Positions 40,977-50,919 are shown, counted from the first letter of the stretch. The stretch is DNA of 64,000 bases from Thiocapsa roseopersicina (GCF_900106925.1 NZ_FNNZ01000011.1:62001-126000), one strand, 5' to 3'. Program-made: numbers and translations. The notes: generated from the sequence alone by a model not told the origin.

Positions 40977-42031
40977 TCCATCAAATCGACCTCGATCCCC
41001 GACTCGGCGAGGGCCTCGCGGCGCGCGGCAAGATAGCGCTGGAAGCTCGGCTCCCACAGGTAGGCACCTGTCGCGACATAATCCAAGGCGCCGTGGATAT
41101 GGAATGCCTTGAAGTAACCCTCGGTGCGGAAGACCTCGCGTCCGGCGGCGTCGAAGAACACGAGACTGGGTGTGTACTTGATGCCGAGCTCCGCGGCCCA
41201 GTCGCGGATCGGGATCTCGCGGCCGTCGACCGTCTGGACGGGGTCGCGCGAATAGGTATCCAGGATTGCCCCGTCGAAGGCGCTCAGCGAGTAGACGACC
41301 GGCTCGCGCTTGAGAATGTCCTCGTGCAGCTCGTCGCAGTCCCGGCAGGTGGGCTGCTCGAACATCACCACCAAAGGACGCATGGAGGTATCGCGATTGT
41401 CCGCGAGTCGGAACGGGGCCGTCAGAAAGCCCCCCTGCGTATGCAAGGCGCCCTTGGCCTCGGCTGAATCGACTCCGGCGGCATAGTCGGCGAATGACTC
41501 GCCGACCTGTTCGCGTCGCTCGGCGACATAGGCGAGTGCGGCCTTGAAGCGATGGGGCGGGAAGTAGCCGTTGATCCGCAGCACGACTTGCCCGGCCTCG
41601 TCGAGCAACAGCATCGTGGGTGTGAACTGGACCTTGAGGTCCGCGCCCAGTTGTTTTTCCGTGGTGGACTCGCCGGACAAGCCGGTCACCTCGCGGTCGC
41701 CCCAGAGATTGACGGCGACGACGTCGAAACTCCCCTGCATCAGACCGGCGATCGACTGATCGGCCAGGTTTTCCTGCAAGAGCTTGGCGCAGTAGGGGCA
41801 ACCGTCCTGATAGAAGTAGAGGAGCAGACGCTTGTCCTGCGCAGTGGCCTCGGCGACGTCCTCGCGGAGATCCAGAAAGGACGCCTTGAACCAGTCGGGC
41901 TGCTCGTGATAACCGGGGTTTTGCAATCCGGGGGCCAGCTCGGCAGGTCCGTCGCTTGCGGCTGTGGCGAGCGTGCCGAGCGGTAGCAGGCTCCAGGCCA
42001 GCAGATGCATCCCAATCGAAGGCGTCTTCAT
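40973..42031 (-). CDS. Exported protein with two thioredoxin domains
   Basis: The 352-residue product has a signal peptide (residues 1-25) and two thioredoxin-like domains. The first carries QDGCPYC (C78, C81), the second QPTCRDC (C229, C232). Each has the conserved proline later (VQFTPTMLLLD and IKYTPSLVFFD). The domains resemble SoxW and other periplasmic thioredoxins of sulfur oxidisers, each with a following FKAALAYVA or FHIHGALDYVA helix. It may reduce or isomerise disulfides in periplasmic sulfur or cytochrome proteins; the partner is unknown. The stop codon lies in the repeat element. Confidence 0.85.
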   Translation of the reverse strand: MKTPSIGMHLLAWSLLPLGTLATAASDGPAELAPGLQNPGYHEQPDWFKASFLDLREDVAEATAQDKRLLLYFYQDGCPYCAKLLQENLADQSIAGLMQGSFDVVAVNLWGDREVTGLSGESTTEKQLGADLKVQFTPTMLLLDEAGQVVLRINGYFPPHRFKAALAYVAERREQVGESFADYAAGVDSAEAKGALHTQGGFLTAPFRLADNRDTSMRPLVVMFEQPTCRDCDELHEDILKREPVVYSLSAFDGAILDTYSRDPVQTVDGREIPIRDWAAELGIKYTPSLVFFDAAGREVFRTEGYFKAFHIHGALDYVATGAYLWEPSFQRYLAARREALAESGIEVDLMD

Positions 42032-42165
42032 CGCTCCAGTCTCCTCTGCGGTGCAATGGGGCTGCCGAGCGCCGATGGACGCAAGGGTTCCCCTTGTTGT
42101 GATGCGGCTCGAGCGCCGAGGCGCCTGTGCTTGAGATGGCCGGCGATTGCCGAGTTCGAATCCAA

Positions 42166-42233
<68 letters not shown>

Positions 42234-42284
42234 CGTGGCAAAGGTGTTCTCTCGTCGAGTTGTTTGACCTACTTTTGAGCGGTC

Positions 42285-44054
42285 CTAGCCGTCGTTCCCA
42301 TCGCGCATGACCCGGTCGGGGCAACCGAAACGCCGCTCTTCGGGGTAGGGAAAGACGTCTTCGAGATGACCCGCCCGGATGTGCTCTTGGCGCGCCCGCC
42401 ACCAGGCCGGGTCGAACAATTCTTTGTGGAGCTCCCGGAAGACCTTGCGGATCCGCGGGTCGGTCAGCAGGAAGGTCTCGAACTCCTCCGGGAAGACGTC
42501 GTTCGGACCCGCGCTGTACCAGACCTCTTCGGCCATCTCCATCTCGGGGTAGGGTGCGGGCGGAATCTCGCGGAAGTGGCACTCGGTCAGGTAGCACAGC
42601 TCGTCGTAGTCGTAGAAGACGACGCGGCCCTGACGCGTGACGCCGAAGTTCTTGAAGAGAAAATCGCCGGGGAAGATGTTGGCCGCCGCGAGCTGCTTGA
42701 TGGCATCGCCGTATTCGCCGATCGCGTGCCGAATGTCCTCGTCGTCGGCGGTGTGCAGATAGAGATTCAGGGGCGACATGCGCCGCTCGATATAGAGATG
42801 CTTGATGATGAGCTGATCGCCGTCGGACTCGAGACTCTTCGCGCAGTCGGTCTCCAGCATCTCGACGAGGGCGGAGGAGAATCGGTGACGCGGAAAGGCG
42901 ACGTGCGAATACTCCCAGGAGTCGGCCATCCGCCCGACGCGATCATGCAGCTTCACCAGCTGATATTTCTCTTTGACGGTCTCGCGCGTCATCTCCTTCG
43001 GCGGCGGGAAACGGTCCTTGATGACCTTGAAGACAAAGGGGAACGAGGGAAGCGTGAAGACACACATCACCATCCCGCGGATGCCGGGTGCGACCACGAA
43101 ATCGTCGGCTGAATACCTCAGGTGTTTGAGGAAGTCACGATAGAACTCCGCCTTTCCGAACTTCTGCAGGCCGATGGCGGTGTAGAGCTCGGCCTTACCC
43201 TTATGCGGCATCAGGGGGCGCAGAAAATCGACGACGGCGGCAGGGACCTCGGTGTCGACCATGAAGTAGGCGCGCGAGAAGCTGAAGACATCCGAGATTT
43301 CGTCCCCGCCGGAGAGCAGGGTGTCGACATAGAGTCCTCCGGGTGCGCCCTCGTGTCCCTCGTCGTTGAGGATTGGGATCGCGAACGGGATCTGGTCCGC
43401 ACCGTTGATGGCCTTGCCGATGATGTAGGCGGCCTTGTTGCGGTAGAAGGGCTCGGAGAGAACGGCGAGCTGGAAGTTCTGGTGCAGCGCGCGCCGGCGC
43501 GGAAAGCGGTCACGCACGGCGCGCATCAGACAGCGGATGTCGTGCCGGCGATTTCGGAAGGGGAGCTGAAAACCCATGTCGCCGAGGATGCGGGCGATCA
43601 CCCGTGCAAAGCCGTCGCGCGCCGGGTAGTAGGGCCGAAAGATCGGGATCTCGGCCTCGAGGTGCTCGGTCGAGATCATCGGCCAGACGAAGATGTAGCT
43701 GTTGTTGTAATAACGCCGATCAAAAAGCCTGCAGAACACCGAGTTGTAATAGGTCTCGGCCAGCTCCGGCTGGTGGTGCAGCGGCAGGAGGCGCATGTAC
43801 TCGATCTTCACACGGCGCCACAGGATGTCGGTCGGGTCGCGCAGATGAAACTCTCGGCGCAGCAGGGCGACCGTCTCGCCGACCCGCTCGTCGTAGTAGC
43901 TGATGCGCTCGCGCGCCGCGGCCTGTACCGCCGGCCAATCCGCCCCTTCAAAGCGTTCCCGCGCCTTGCCGGTGATCTCGCGGAACAGCCGATAGTGACG
44001 CCCGAATCCGTCGAGGATCGCCTCGGCAATCTGTTTCGCCTCGGTCCATGCCAT
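42285..44054 (-). CDS. aceK: Isocitrate dehydrogenase kinase/phosphatase
   Basis: AceK phosphorylates and dephosphorylates isocitrate dehydrogenase, switching isocitrate between the TCA cycle and the glyoxylate shunt. The 589-residue protein has the regulatory N-terminal domain and the kinase-like C-terminal domain: VAPGIRGMVMCVFTLPSFPF is the P-loop-like region, VKEKYQLVKLHDRVGRMADS follows, and LFKNFGVTRQGRVVFYDYDE holds the catalytic Asp region. Length matches E. coli AceK (578). It is not next to aceA, which lies about 9 kb away, and no aceB is seen. Confidence 0.95.
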   Translation of the reverse strand: MAWTEAKQIAEAILDGFGRHYRLFREITGKARERFEGADWPAVQAAARERISYYDERVGETVALLRREFHLRDPTDILWRRVKIEYMRLLPLHHQPELAETYYNSVFCRLFDRRYYNNSYIFVWPMISTEHLEAEIPIFRPYYPARDGFARVIARILGDMGFQLPFRNRRHDIRCLMRAVRDRFPRRRALHQNFQLAVLSEPFYRNKAAYIIGKAINGADQIPFAIPILNDEGHEGAPGGLYVDTLLSGGDEISDVFSFSRAYFMVDTEVPAAVVDFLRPLMPHKGKAELYTAIGLQKFGKAEFYRDFLKHLRYSADDFVVAPGIRGMVMCVFTLPSFPFVFKVIKDRFPPPKEMTRETVKEKYQLVKLHDRVGRMADSWEYSHVAFPRHRFSSALVEMLETDCAKSLESDGDQLIIKHLYIERRMSPLNLYLHTADDEDIRHAIGEYGDAIKQLAAANIFPGDFLFKNFGVTRQGRVVFYDYDELCYLTECHFREIPPAPYPEMEMAEEVWYSAGPNDVFPEEFETFLLTDPRIRKVFRELHKELFDPAWWRARQEHIRAGHLEDVFPYPEERRFGCPDRVMRDGNDG

Positions 44055-44107
44055 GGTCTTTCCTCGCTGTGCCTATCCGGATCGATCGCCGCCGTGCGTG
44101 GTTCCGA

Positions 44108-44626
44108 CTAAACGAGATCCAGTGGCCCGTCGGCCACCAGGATGCCGTCTTCGTCGCAGTAGACCTGATCGCCCGGGGAGAAGCGCACGCCGGCGATTGT
44201 GATCGGGATGTCCCGTTGCCCTTCGCCGCGCCTGAGGCTCTTGCGTGGATGTGTCCCCAATGCCTTGACACCTAGCGGCATGGCGGCGATGTCGCGACTG
44301 TCGCGGATGCATCCGTAGAGGATGACCCCGGCCCAGCCTTGCTCCACTGCGCCGGCGGCGATCAGGTCTCCGAGCATCGCACAACGCATGGAGCCGCCGG
44401 CATCGACCACGAGGACGCGGCCTTGGCCGGGCTCGGCCAGGGTCGACTTCACCGGGGAGTTGTCTTCGAAGCACTTGACCGTCACGACCGGTCCGCAGAA
44501 GCGGATCCGGCCGCCGAAATCACGAAAAATCGGATCGCAGATGCGGACACGCTCGTCGTATCGATCGGAGAGGTCGGCCGTCTTGAAGGCGATGTCGTGC
44601 GGCGCGGATCGGGTCTCTGTAGGCAT
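44108..44626 (-). CDS. rraA: RraA-family protein (RNase E inhibitor-like/HMG aldolase)
   Basis: The 172-residue product starts at ATG 44626 (MPTETRSAPHDIAFKTADLS). It contains CFEDNSPVKSTLAEPGQGRV and DAGGSMRCAMLGDLIAAGAV, then GVILYGCIRDSRDI, the conserved RraA segments with the G-x-x-R-D type site (CIRDSRD). Members either regulate RNase E or act as 4-hydroxy-4-methyl-2-oxoglutarate aldolases. It lies upstream of aceK (53 bp) and is probably co-transcribed. Confidence 0.92.
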   Translation of the reverse strand: MPTETRSAPHDIAFKTADLSDRYDERVRICDPIFRDFGGRIRFCGPVVTVKCFEDNSPVKSTLAEPGQGRVLVVDAGGSMRCAMLGDLIAAGAVEQGWAGVILYGCIRDSRDIAAMPLGVKALGTHPRKSLRRGEGQRDIPITIAGVRFSPGDQVYCDEDGILVADGPLDLV

Positions 44627-45194
44627 GGGCGGACATGGGCGGGTCTGTCGGCGGAGCGCCGAGTATATACCGAGCACACGCGATTTTTCGCCGGATCCTA
44701 CGCTCCGCGCGATCCCGGTGACGGAGACCGCGGCGAGAGCGCCGGTATGGTGTCCGCTCGGAAAGGGGCAGCGACCGCTCGGGTCGCTGTCTTGCGATAG
44801 GCGCGCACTATGAATTGGCCTGGAGCCGCCGCGCTTGTTCGAGCCCGGTCGAGGGCAGTTCTCGAAGCCGGGCGATGACCTCGATATCCTGCCTTAAGCG
44901 GGGATGCTCTCGGGGGATCGCGCGAGCGCCTTCACCCAGCCTTCCATCGCCGAGTTCGCCAAGGCCATCGGGGTCGCCAGGAAGGTGAAGATTCACAATC
45001 CGCGATCCGGCGACGGAGGGGATATTCGGCGCCGGCTAAACCTGAGCTGTCTAGTCTGAGATTTGTCAATGCATCGTGCCGCGGCGATGCCTAGACTGCG
45101 CATCAACCTCATTCCCCGAGCAGACGTCGGGTGCGTCGGTCACGAAGACCGCCACGCTCGACAACACTGCTCGACGCACCCTCGGAGCCAGACC
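44627..45194. other. Intergenic region with a possible gene remnant
   Basis: About 570 bp between divergent genes. On the minus strand, 44808-44996 (GTG start) encodes 62 residues with protein-like sequence (LRQDIEVIARLRELPSTGLE), but there is no good ribosome binding site and no recognised family; it could be a small gene or the tail of a lost one. The rraA promoter and the promoter of the downstream small gene should be here too. Confidence 0.4.
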
Positions 45195-45335
45195 ATGACC
45201 CAGCAGACCCGGACCGTGACGCGCTCGACACACACCGCAGCGGCAGCCAAACCTTATTGGTTGTGGGCACCGGTGCTTGCGACCACGACCATGCTCGCCG
45301 TTCTCTTGTTCATGCCCATGCCGTCGGTGCTTTGA
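45195..45335 (+). CDS. Small single-span membrane protein upstream of the SLAC1 gene
   Basis: ATG 45195 opens 47 codons and is preceded by GGAG seven to ten bases upstream. The 46-residue product is polar at first (MTQQTRTVTRSTHTAAAAK) and then hydrophobic (YWLWAPVLATTTMLAVLLF), a likely single membrane span. It ends 17 bp before the SLAC1-type gene on the same strand. No family is recognised. Tight spacing, start signal and composition support a real small gene that may work with the channel. Confidence 0.45.
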   Translation: MTQQTRTVTRSTHTAAAAKPYWLWAPVLATTTMLAVLLFMPMPSVL

Positions 45336-45352
45336 GCGAAAATGTCGGGAGC

Positions 45353-46327
45353 ATGATGGAAACTCCAAATCAGCAACCCGGTCGGTTGGAGCACTTTCCG
45401 ATCTCCTTCTTCGCGATGGTGATGGGCCTGTCTGGCCTCACCATCGGCTGGGAGAAGGCTCAGGCGGTTCTCGATCTCGACTTGGGCATCACCCCCTGGT
45501 TGATCGGCGTGACGAGCACGCTCTTCATTGTCTTGATGCTGCTGTATACGGCGAAGCTCGCCCTGTATCGGCACGCCGTGATCCAGGAGCTGCGCCATCC
45601 GGTCAAGCTCAATTTTTTCCCGACCATCTCGATCAGTCTGCTTCTGCTGTCCATCGCCTTTTTACCGGTGATGAACGACGTGAGTCGGGCACTCTGGATG
45701 GCGGGCACGGCGCTTCATTTGGTCTTTACACTCTACGTCGTGAACATCTGGATCCATCATGAGTACTTTCAGGTGCATCATATGAATCCGGCCTGGTTCA
45801 TCCCTGCGGTCGGCAACGTCTTGGTGCCCGTGGCGGGAGTGCCTTTGGGGTATCAGGACATTTCCTGGTTCTTCTTCAGTACCGGAATGCTCTTCTGGCT
45901 GATCCTGATGACGATCATCTTCTACCGGGTGCTGTTTCATCACCCGATCGAAGAGCGCTTGATGCCGACGCTTTTCATCCTGATCGCACCGCCCGCCGTC
46001 GGGTTCATCGCCTATTCGCGGCTGGCCGGGGAGCTCGATGCCTTTGCGCGCGTGCTCTATTTCATCGGTCTCTTTTTGACCTTGCTGTTGTTCACGCAGG
46101 CAAACCGATTCCTGAAGCTCGGGTTCTTTCTGTCCTGGTGGGCCTACTCCTTTCCGCTGGCGGCGATCGGCATCGCGAGTCTGCTGATGTTCGAGCGCAC
46201 CGGGCAGGATCTCTACCGCTATCTCGGGCTCGGTCTCCTGACCCTGCTGACCGGAATCGTCGCCTTGTTGTTGGCACGTACCGCCATTGCGGTACGGCGC
46301 AACGGGATCTGCGTTCCCGGTCACTGA
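45353..46327 (+). CDS. SLAC1/TehA-family anion channel or transporter
   Basis: The 324-residue protein has ten predicted membrane segments and matches the TehA/SLAC1 plan: HFPISFFAMVMGLSGLTIGW at the N-terminus, HHEYFQVHHMNPAWFIPAVG in the middle and FFLSWWAYSFPLAA near the C-terminus. Such proteins move small anions or tellurite/C4-dicarboxylates across the inner membrane. ATG 45353 and ATG 45356 are adjacent alternatives, preceded by GGGAG. The transported ion cannot be told from sequence. Confidence 0.88.
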   Translation: MMETPNQQPGRLEHFPISFFAMVMGLSGLTIGWEKAQAVLDLDLGITPWLIGVTSTLFIVLMLLYTAKLALYRHAVIQELRHPVKLNFFPTISISLLLLSIAFLPVMNDVSRALWMAGTALHLVFTLYVVNIWIHHEYFQVHHMNPAWFIPAVGNVLVPVAGVPLGYQDISWFFFSTGMLFWLILMTIIFYRVLFHHPIEERLMPTLFILIAPPAVGFIAYSRLAGELDAFARVLYFIGLFLTLLLFTQANRFLKLGFFLSWWAYSFPLAAIGIASLLMFERTGQDLYRYLGLGLLTLLTGIVALLLARTAIAVRRNGICVPGH

Positions 46328-46456
46328 TGCCATCGGCAGGCACGGGACGACGGGTTTGCGAATCCGTCGTCGCGATGCCCCGATCATCTCCCGAGTCCGC
46401 CGGCCCCTTCTTCCGTCGCCGAGCCTCCGAACCGATTTCGTCATCGAGGAACCATC

Positions 46457-47278
46457 ATGTCCGACGTCGCCCCTGCGGTGAAATCGAATCCGATCTATGC
46501 CTTGGTTTTTTTGATCCTCTCGTTCGTCGCAGGGATCCTGTTGGCCTATTTCCGCGGGCCGCAGACACCGGCGACCGAGCCGGCGGCGACCGAGACCGTT
46601 GTGGCCCTGAAGGTCGCGGAGTCAGACGCGCCGATCTCGGCGTCCGTCGAGGCAGAGGCTCAACCCGATCCGGGGGTGCTGAATACGCGTCTGACCGATG
46701 CCGAAGCGAAGATCCGGCGTCTCGAGCAGGAGCTGGTCGCAGTCGCGAAGCAGCAGGCGGCGTTCGCATTCGTCGTTTCGGAGCAGCGGGAACGTCCGGC
46801 CGGGATGCTTGCCGAGACCACTGCAGTGGCGGCTACCGAAATTGATTCGGAAGTCGTAGGCGCCGCAGCCGTCACGGACCGGTTGGAGGATGACCTTGCG
46901 CGTCTCGGCGCGCGTCCAACCGAGCGCGGCCATTTGGTGACGTTGACGGAATCGGCGCTGCGCTTCCCGGTCGGCGGGAGCACGATCGACGCGGCGCGCT
47001 CCGAAGGGTTGCAGGCGATTGCCGAGGTCCTCGGGCGGCATGAACGCCTGATGGCGCGTATCGAGGGTCATACGGATCGCTCCGGCAGCGCAACCAAGAA
47101 CCTCGCGCTTTCGCAGGAACGCGCCCGCTCGGTCAAGGATGCCTTGGCTGCGATGGGCGTCGATGCCTCCCGCATCGAGATCGTCGGGATGGGGGAGACG
47201 CGCCCCCTCGACGACGGCGCCACCGCTCAAGCCCGGCAGCGCAATCGTCGTGTCGAGGTGTATCTGATCGAGCCTTGA
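46457..47278 (+). CDS. OmpA-domain protein with N-terminal membrane anchor
   Basis: The 273-residue product has one membrane segment (residues 13-31), a coiled coil (about 75-105, LTDAEAKIRRLEQELVAVAK) and a C-terminal OmpA-like domain with ARIEGHTDRSGSATKN and LALSQERARSVKDALAAMGV, which bind peptidoglycan. It differs from outer membrane OmpA because it lacks a beta barrel. It probably links the inner membrane to the cell wall. DNA after it (47279-47353) is short and empty before the convergent GGDEF-EAL gene. Confidence 0.88.
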   Translation: MSDVAPAVKSNPIYALVFLILSFVAGILLAYFRGPQTPATEPAATETVVALKVAESDAPISASVEAEAQPDPGVLNTRLTDAEAKIRRLEQELVAVAKQQAAFAFVVSEQRERPAGMLAETTAVAATEIDSEVVGAAAVTDRLEDDLARLGARPTERGHLVTLTESALRFPVGGSTIDAARSEGLQAIAEVLGRHERLMARIEGHTDRSGSATKNLALSQERARSVKDALAAMGVDASRIEIVGMGETRPLDDGATAQARQRNRRVEVYLIEP

Positions 47279-47353
47279 GGCGCTGACCGGGAACGCTGCC
47301 GACGCGCTTGCCTGCAAGGCCTGAAGGGGTTGTCGATGCGAATGAATTCGCAC

Positions 47354-50300
47354 CTACGCGCAGGTGGATCCTTGCCCGAAGATCACCTCGGCGGTCGCCT
47401 CGCGCGGTGCGTGCTCCAGGACTTCGGCCTGGAGCGATCGAATGCCCGCGACCAGCGCGTCGCGGTCCTGCAGTAGTTTCCTGATGGGGTCGATCAGTGC
47501 CTCGCGGTCGAGGCGATCGAGCTCGAGCAGCTTCCCGGCCTGCTGGTGAACTTGTCGGTGCAGGGCGTCGAGCGAGTCGAAGCTCGGCATCTCGCCGTAA
47601 CGCGCTCGGCCCGGACCCAGGTACCAGCGTCCGAAATCGCACAGCTCGGGTTGAAGCTCGGGTGGTCTCGCGGCGGTATCGGTCGCGACGTGGCGTACGA
47701 GACGATTCACCCAGTCGCGATGGACCGCCTCCAGGCTCAAGAGCGACAGATCCTCGGTGGTCCAATCCACCTCGGGGCGATCGGTCCAGAGCTGCGGCGC
47801 GCGGAAGCCCTCGATCCAGGGGACGAGCTGCTCGGGGGCCATGGGGTCGGCGATGCCGTAGCCCTGCGCCAGGGTGCAGCCCAGATCCATCAGCAGCAGT
47901 CCGTGCGCGGCGGATTCCACGCCCTCGGCGATCACCTCGCGTTGGAAGGCGTTGGCGATCCCGATGACGCCCTTTACCAGATTGCGGCCGTCGCGCGAGC
48001 GCAGGATGTCGCGGACCACGGTCTGATCGATCTTGACGACCTGGGCCGGAAGGCAGCGAAAATCCGTCAAGGACGAATAGCCGTTGCCGAATCCGTCCAA
48101 CGCAAATTGGACGCCGAGGACGGTGCACGCACGGATGACCGAGGCGGTGGTTTCGATGTCGCGCAGGGCCTCGGACTCGATGATCTCGAAGAGCAGGTGC
48201 GCGGGGTCGACGCCGGGATGCTGCGAGAGCATTTCCTGCAAGGCGGCGAGGAAGCCCGTGTCCTGCAGCGAGCAGGCCGAAAGATTGAGACTCATCGTCA
48301 GATCCAGCCCGGCGCTCTGCCAGCCCTCCAGCAATCGCAGCGCCCGATCCATCACCCACCAGTCCAGGTCATGGAGCAGCTCGTCGCCCTCCATCAAGGG
48401 GAGGAACTCGCCCGGTGGCAAGAGTCCGCGCTCGGGATGCTCCCAACGCACGAGCGCCTCGACACCCACGACGCCGCCCGAGCGCATATCGACCCTGGGC
48501 TGAACATGTAGTCTCAGCTCGTCGCCTTCGATGGCCTCTCGGATGCGCACCAGCTCGAGCTTATGGACCTGATCGGGTTGATCCTTGACCGCCTTGAAGA
48601 ACTGATAGCGATTACGGCCCTGCTGCTTGGCCTGGTACATGGCGTGATCGGCATGGCGCAGGAGGGTGTCCGCATCGCCTGCGTCTTGCGGGAAGAGGGT
48701 CACGCCGGCGCTGCCGGTGACGGCGAGCGAGTGACCGTCGATCAGGATGGGTTGGGCGAGCGACGCGAGCACGCGCTCGAGCAGCGCGGCGCAATCCGAC
48801 AACGACTCCATCCGGTTCATCAGCAGGACGAACTCATCCCCGCCGAGCCGGGCCACGGTGTCGTCCTCGCGCACGCAGCCGCGCAACCGGCTGGCGACCG
48901 TCACCAGCACCCGGTCGCCCATCTTGTGTCCGTGGGTGTCGTTGATGGGTTTGAATCCGTCGAGGTCCAGATAACAGACCCCGAGCAACAGACCTTGCTC
49001 GCGGGCCCGCACGACCGCCTCGTCCATGCGTTCGGCCAAGAGCCGCCGGTTCGGCAGGCGTGTCAACGGGTCGTAGAGGGCGATCTCTTCGAGCCGGCGG
49101 CGGCTGTCGAGCAGTTTTTGCTCGTTGCGCCGTCGCTCGAAGGCGCCGCCGATCAGATCGCCGAGAAAACCCAGCGCACGCATCTCCGAGTCGCGCCAGC
49201 TGCGCGTGTCGCTCAACATCTCCATGGCGACGAATCCGCCCATCCGACCGGCCACCCGAATGGCGACCGCTGCCACCGATCGAACCTCGAGCTGCTCGAG
49301 CTGCTCGCGGTCGACACGCCAGGTCTCGGGGAGCTTGGTCACGTCGTCGATACGGATATCGTCGCCGTGTTGCAGGGTCTCCATCCAACGCGGGATCAGC
49401 GATGTGGGTACCGGCGGCGCGCCTGCGCCGGCAAGCCCGAGACCGCTGGCACTCCATTCCTGGGTGTTGCGCATGCTCGAGCCGTCGCGGCTCAGCACGA
49501 AGACATAAGCCCGTTCGGCGCCCATGCGCCGCGCAATGGTCCCCAATGCGTTCTCCACCAAGGGGCCGACGGCCTCGGCAGGGGCCGCAACCAGGGATCG
49601 CGAGGTCTCGACCAGGACGGTCTCGAGGGTGACCAGATACGAGAGCGCCCGCTCCGCCTGCTTGCGCTCGGTGATGTCGGTGCCCGAGCCGAGTCCGCCG
49701 ATCAGCTGTCCCGTGCTGTCGCGGATTCGGCTGTTGTTCCATTCGATCAGGCGTTCCGAGCCGTCCGCACAGAGGATCGAGCCCTCGACCGCGATCAATG
49801 GCTCGTTCTCCTCCAAGGTCACGCGCGCAAGTGTCCGACGGGCCTGCTCGCGCTCGCGTTCGGGGACGAAGGATTCTGCCCAATCACGCCCGATGATGTG
49901 TTCTCGGTCGAGTCCGAGGACCTCGCAGCCTTTACGGTTGATGAGCCGGACACGACCCTCCAGGTCCAATCCGACCAGCACCACGGCAGCGATGTCGAGG
50001 ATATGATCGAACGCCCCGAGGCGCGTCTCCACGGACTCGGTGCCATCGTCTTCGCCCGGTTCAGGGTCTGCTCCTCTCGGAAGGCTCCCCGAGCCGGGTG
50101 ACCCTGTTCTCGGGCCTGCGTAACGCCTCGCCGACAGGGCCAGAAGGAGGGCGAGCGCGGCCGATAGGGCCCAAGGCCAAACGCCCGACCACGACAGCAG
50201 TCGGCGGCGCTCGGCAGCCTCTGCCGCGGCCAGATCCATCACCAAATAGAGGAGGGGCTTTTGTCCGGGGGCCGCAGGATCGACGTGCGACGCGCCCGCG

Positions 50301-50752
50301 ACACTCGCGCGGCTCAAGCTCATGACGCCGATGAAACGGCCCGATTCGGGCTGAACGGCAAAGCGCGGCTGCATGGGAGATGCCGCGGCAGCATGCACGA
50401 TGTCGGCGGGTATCGCTTCGATCGCATTCGTCGTGGATGCGTCTGCGGGGCGATCCACGCCGGCGCCCGGAACAGGGCGATCATCGTCGAGACGGCCGAA
50501 GGCGAGGATGTGCGGATGTCCGCCCGAGGCGGCCAGAATGCGTGCATCGGTCGAGGCATCGCTGCGCGATTGATCCTGCGGGATGGCCGAGGCGGCATGC
50601 TGCAGCAGCATCTGCGCGGCCGCTTCCTGCTCGATTCGGGCGCGTGCGGGAATGCCGATGGAAAGCTGATAGGCGAGATACAGGGCCAGCGCGAGTGCCG
50701 GAACGAGCGCGACCAGACCGATCGGCGAGCTTTGCGCCTTTGTGCGAATCAT
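47354..50752 (-). CDS. Cyclic-di-GMP enzyme with PAS, GAF, GGDEF, EAL and CZB domains
   Basis: The 1132-residue protein begins with a membrane segment and periplasmic sensor (residues 10-210, a second span near 188-205). A PAS domain follows (about 240-360, GRDWAESFVPEREREQAR), then a GAF domain (370-560), a GGDEF domain with intact RLGGDEF (about 634-640), an EAL domain with EALVRWEHPERG (about 764), and a C-terminal CZB domain (about 1005-1080, ELCDFGRWYLGPG, LDALHRQVHQQ) that may bind zinc through one Cys and three His. Both catalytic motifs are intact, so it could make and break cyclic-di-GMP. CZB domains mostly occur in chemoreceptors and diguanylate cyclases as zinc or hypochlorite sensors. 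Confidence 0.92.
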   Translation of the reverse strand: MIRTKAQSSPIGLVALVPALALALYLAYQLSIGIPARARIEQEAAAQMLLQHAASAIPQDQSRSDASTDARILAASGGHPHILAFGRLDDDRPVPGAGVDRPADASTTNAIEAIPADIVHAAAASPMQPRFAVQPESGRFIGVMSLSRASVAGASHVDPAAPGQKPLLYLVMDLAAAEAAERRRLLSWSGVWPWALSAALALLLALSARRYAGPRTGSPGSGSLPRGADPEPGEDDGTESVETRLGAFDHILDIAAVVLVGLDLEGRVRLINRKGCEVLGLDREHIIGRDWAESFVPEREREQARRTLARVTLEENEPLIAVEGSILCADGSERLIEWNNSRIRDSTGQLIGGLGSGTDITERKQAERALSYLVTLETVLVETSRSLVAAPAEAVGPLVENALGTIARRMGAERAYVFVLSRDGSSMRNTQEWSASGLGLAGAGAPPVPTSLIPRWMETLQHGDDIRIDDVTKLPETWRVDREQLEQLEVRSVAAVAIRVAGRMGGFVAMEMLSDTRSWRDSEMRALGFLGDLIGGAFERRRNEQKLLDSRRRLEEIALYDPLTRLPNRRLLAERMDEAVVRAREQGLLLGVCYLDLDGFKPINDTHGHKMGDRVLVTVASRLRGCVREDDTVARLGGDEFVLLMNRMESLSDCAALLERVLASLAQPILIDGHSLAVTGSAGVTLFPQDAGDADTLLRHADHAMYQAKQQGRNRYQFFKAVKDQPDQVHKLELVRIREAIEGDELRLHVQPRVDMRSGGVVGVEALVRWEHPERGLLPPGEFLPLMEGDELLHDLDWWVMDRALRLLEGWQSAGLDLTMSLNLSACSLQDTGFLAALQEMLSQHPGVDPAHLLFEIIESEALRDIETTASVIRACTVLGVQFALDGFGNGYSSLTDFRCLPAQVVKIDQTVVRDILRSRDGRNLVKGVIGIANAFQREVIAEGVESAAHGLLLMDLGCTLAQGYGIADPMAPEQLVPWIEGFRAPQLWTDRPEVDWTTEDLSLLSLEAVHRDWVNRLVRHVATDTAARPPELQPELCDFGRWYLGPGRARYGEMPSFDSLDALHRQVHQQAGKLLELDRLDREALIDPIRKLLQDRDALVAGIRSLQAEVLEHAPREATAEVIFGQGSTCA

Positions 50753-50889
50753 TCGGCAGAGGTTGAACGATGGACCTTAGCTTCGCAGGGCGACACACGA
50801 AACGTGTCATGGCTTCCTTGCGCTCACTCTATCACGGGGCTCTGAAGGGCGACAGTCATCTGAAAAACGCACGATCGCCGGCACAATAA

Positions 50890-50919
50890 AAAACCGGCGG
50901 CACTCATGCACCGCCGGTT
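50890..50919 (-). terminator. Rho-independent terminator of aceA
   Basis: AAACCGGCGG at 50890-50899 pairs with CCGCCGGTTT at 50910-50919. Read on the minus strand, the stem is followed by TTTTTTATTGTG, a classic T-tract, about 75 bp after the aceA stop codon. Confidence 0.88.
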
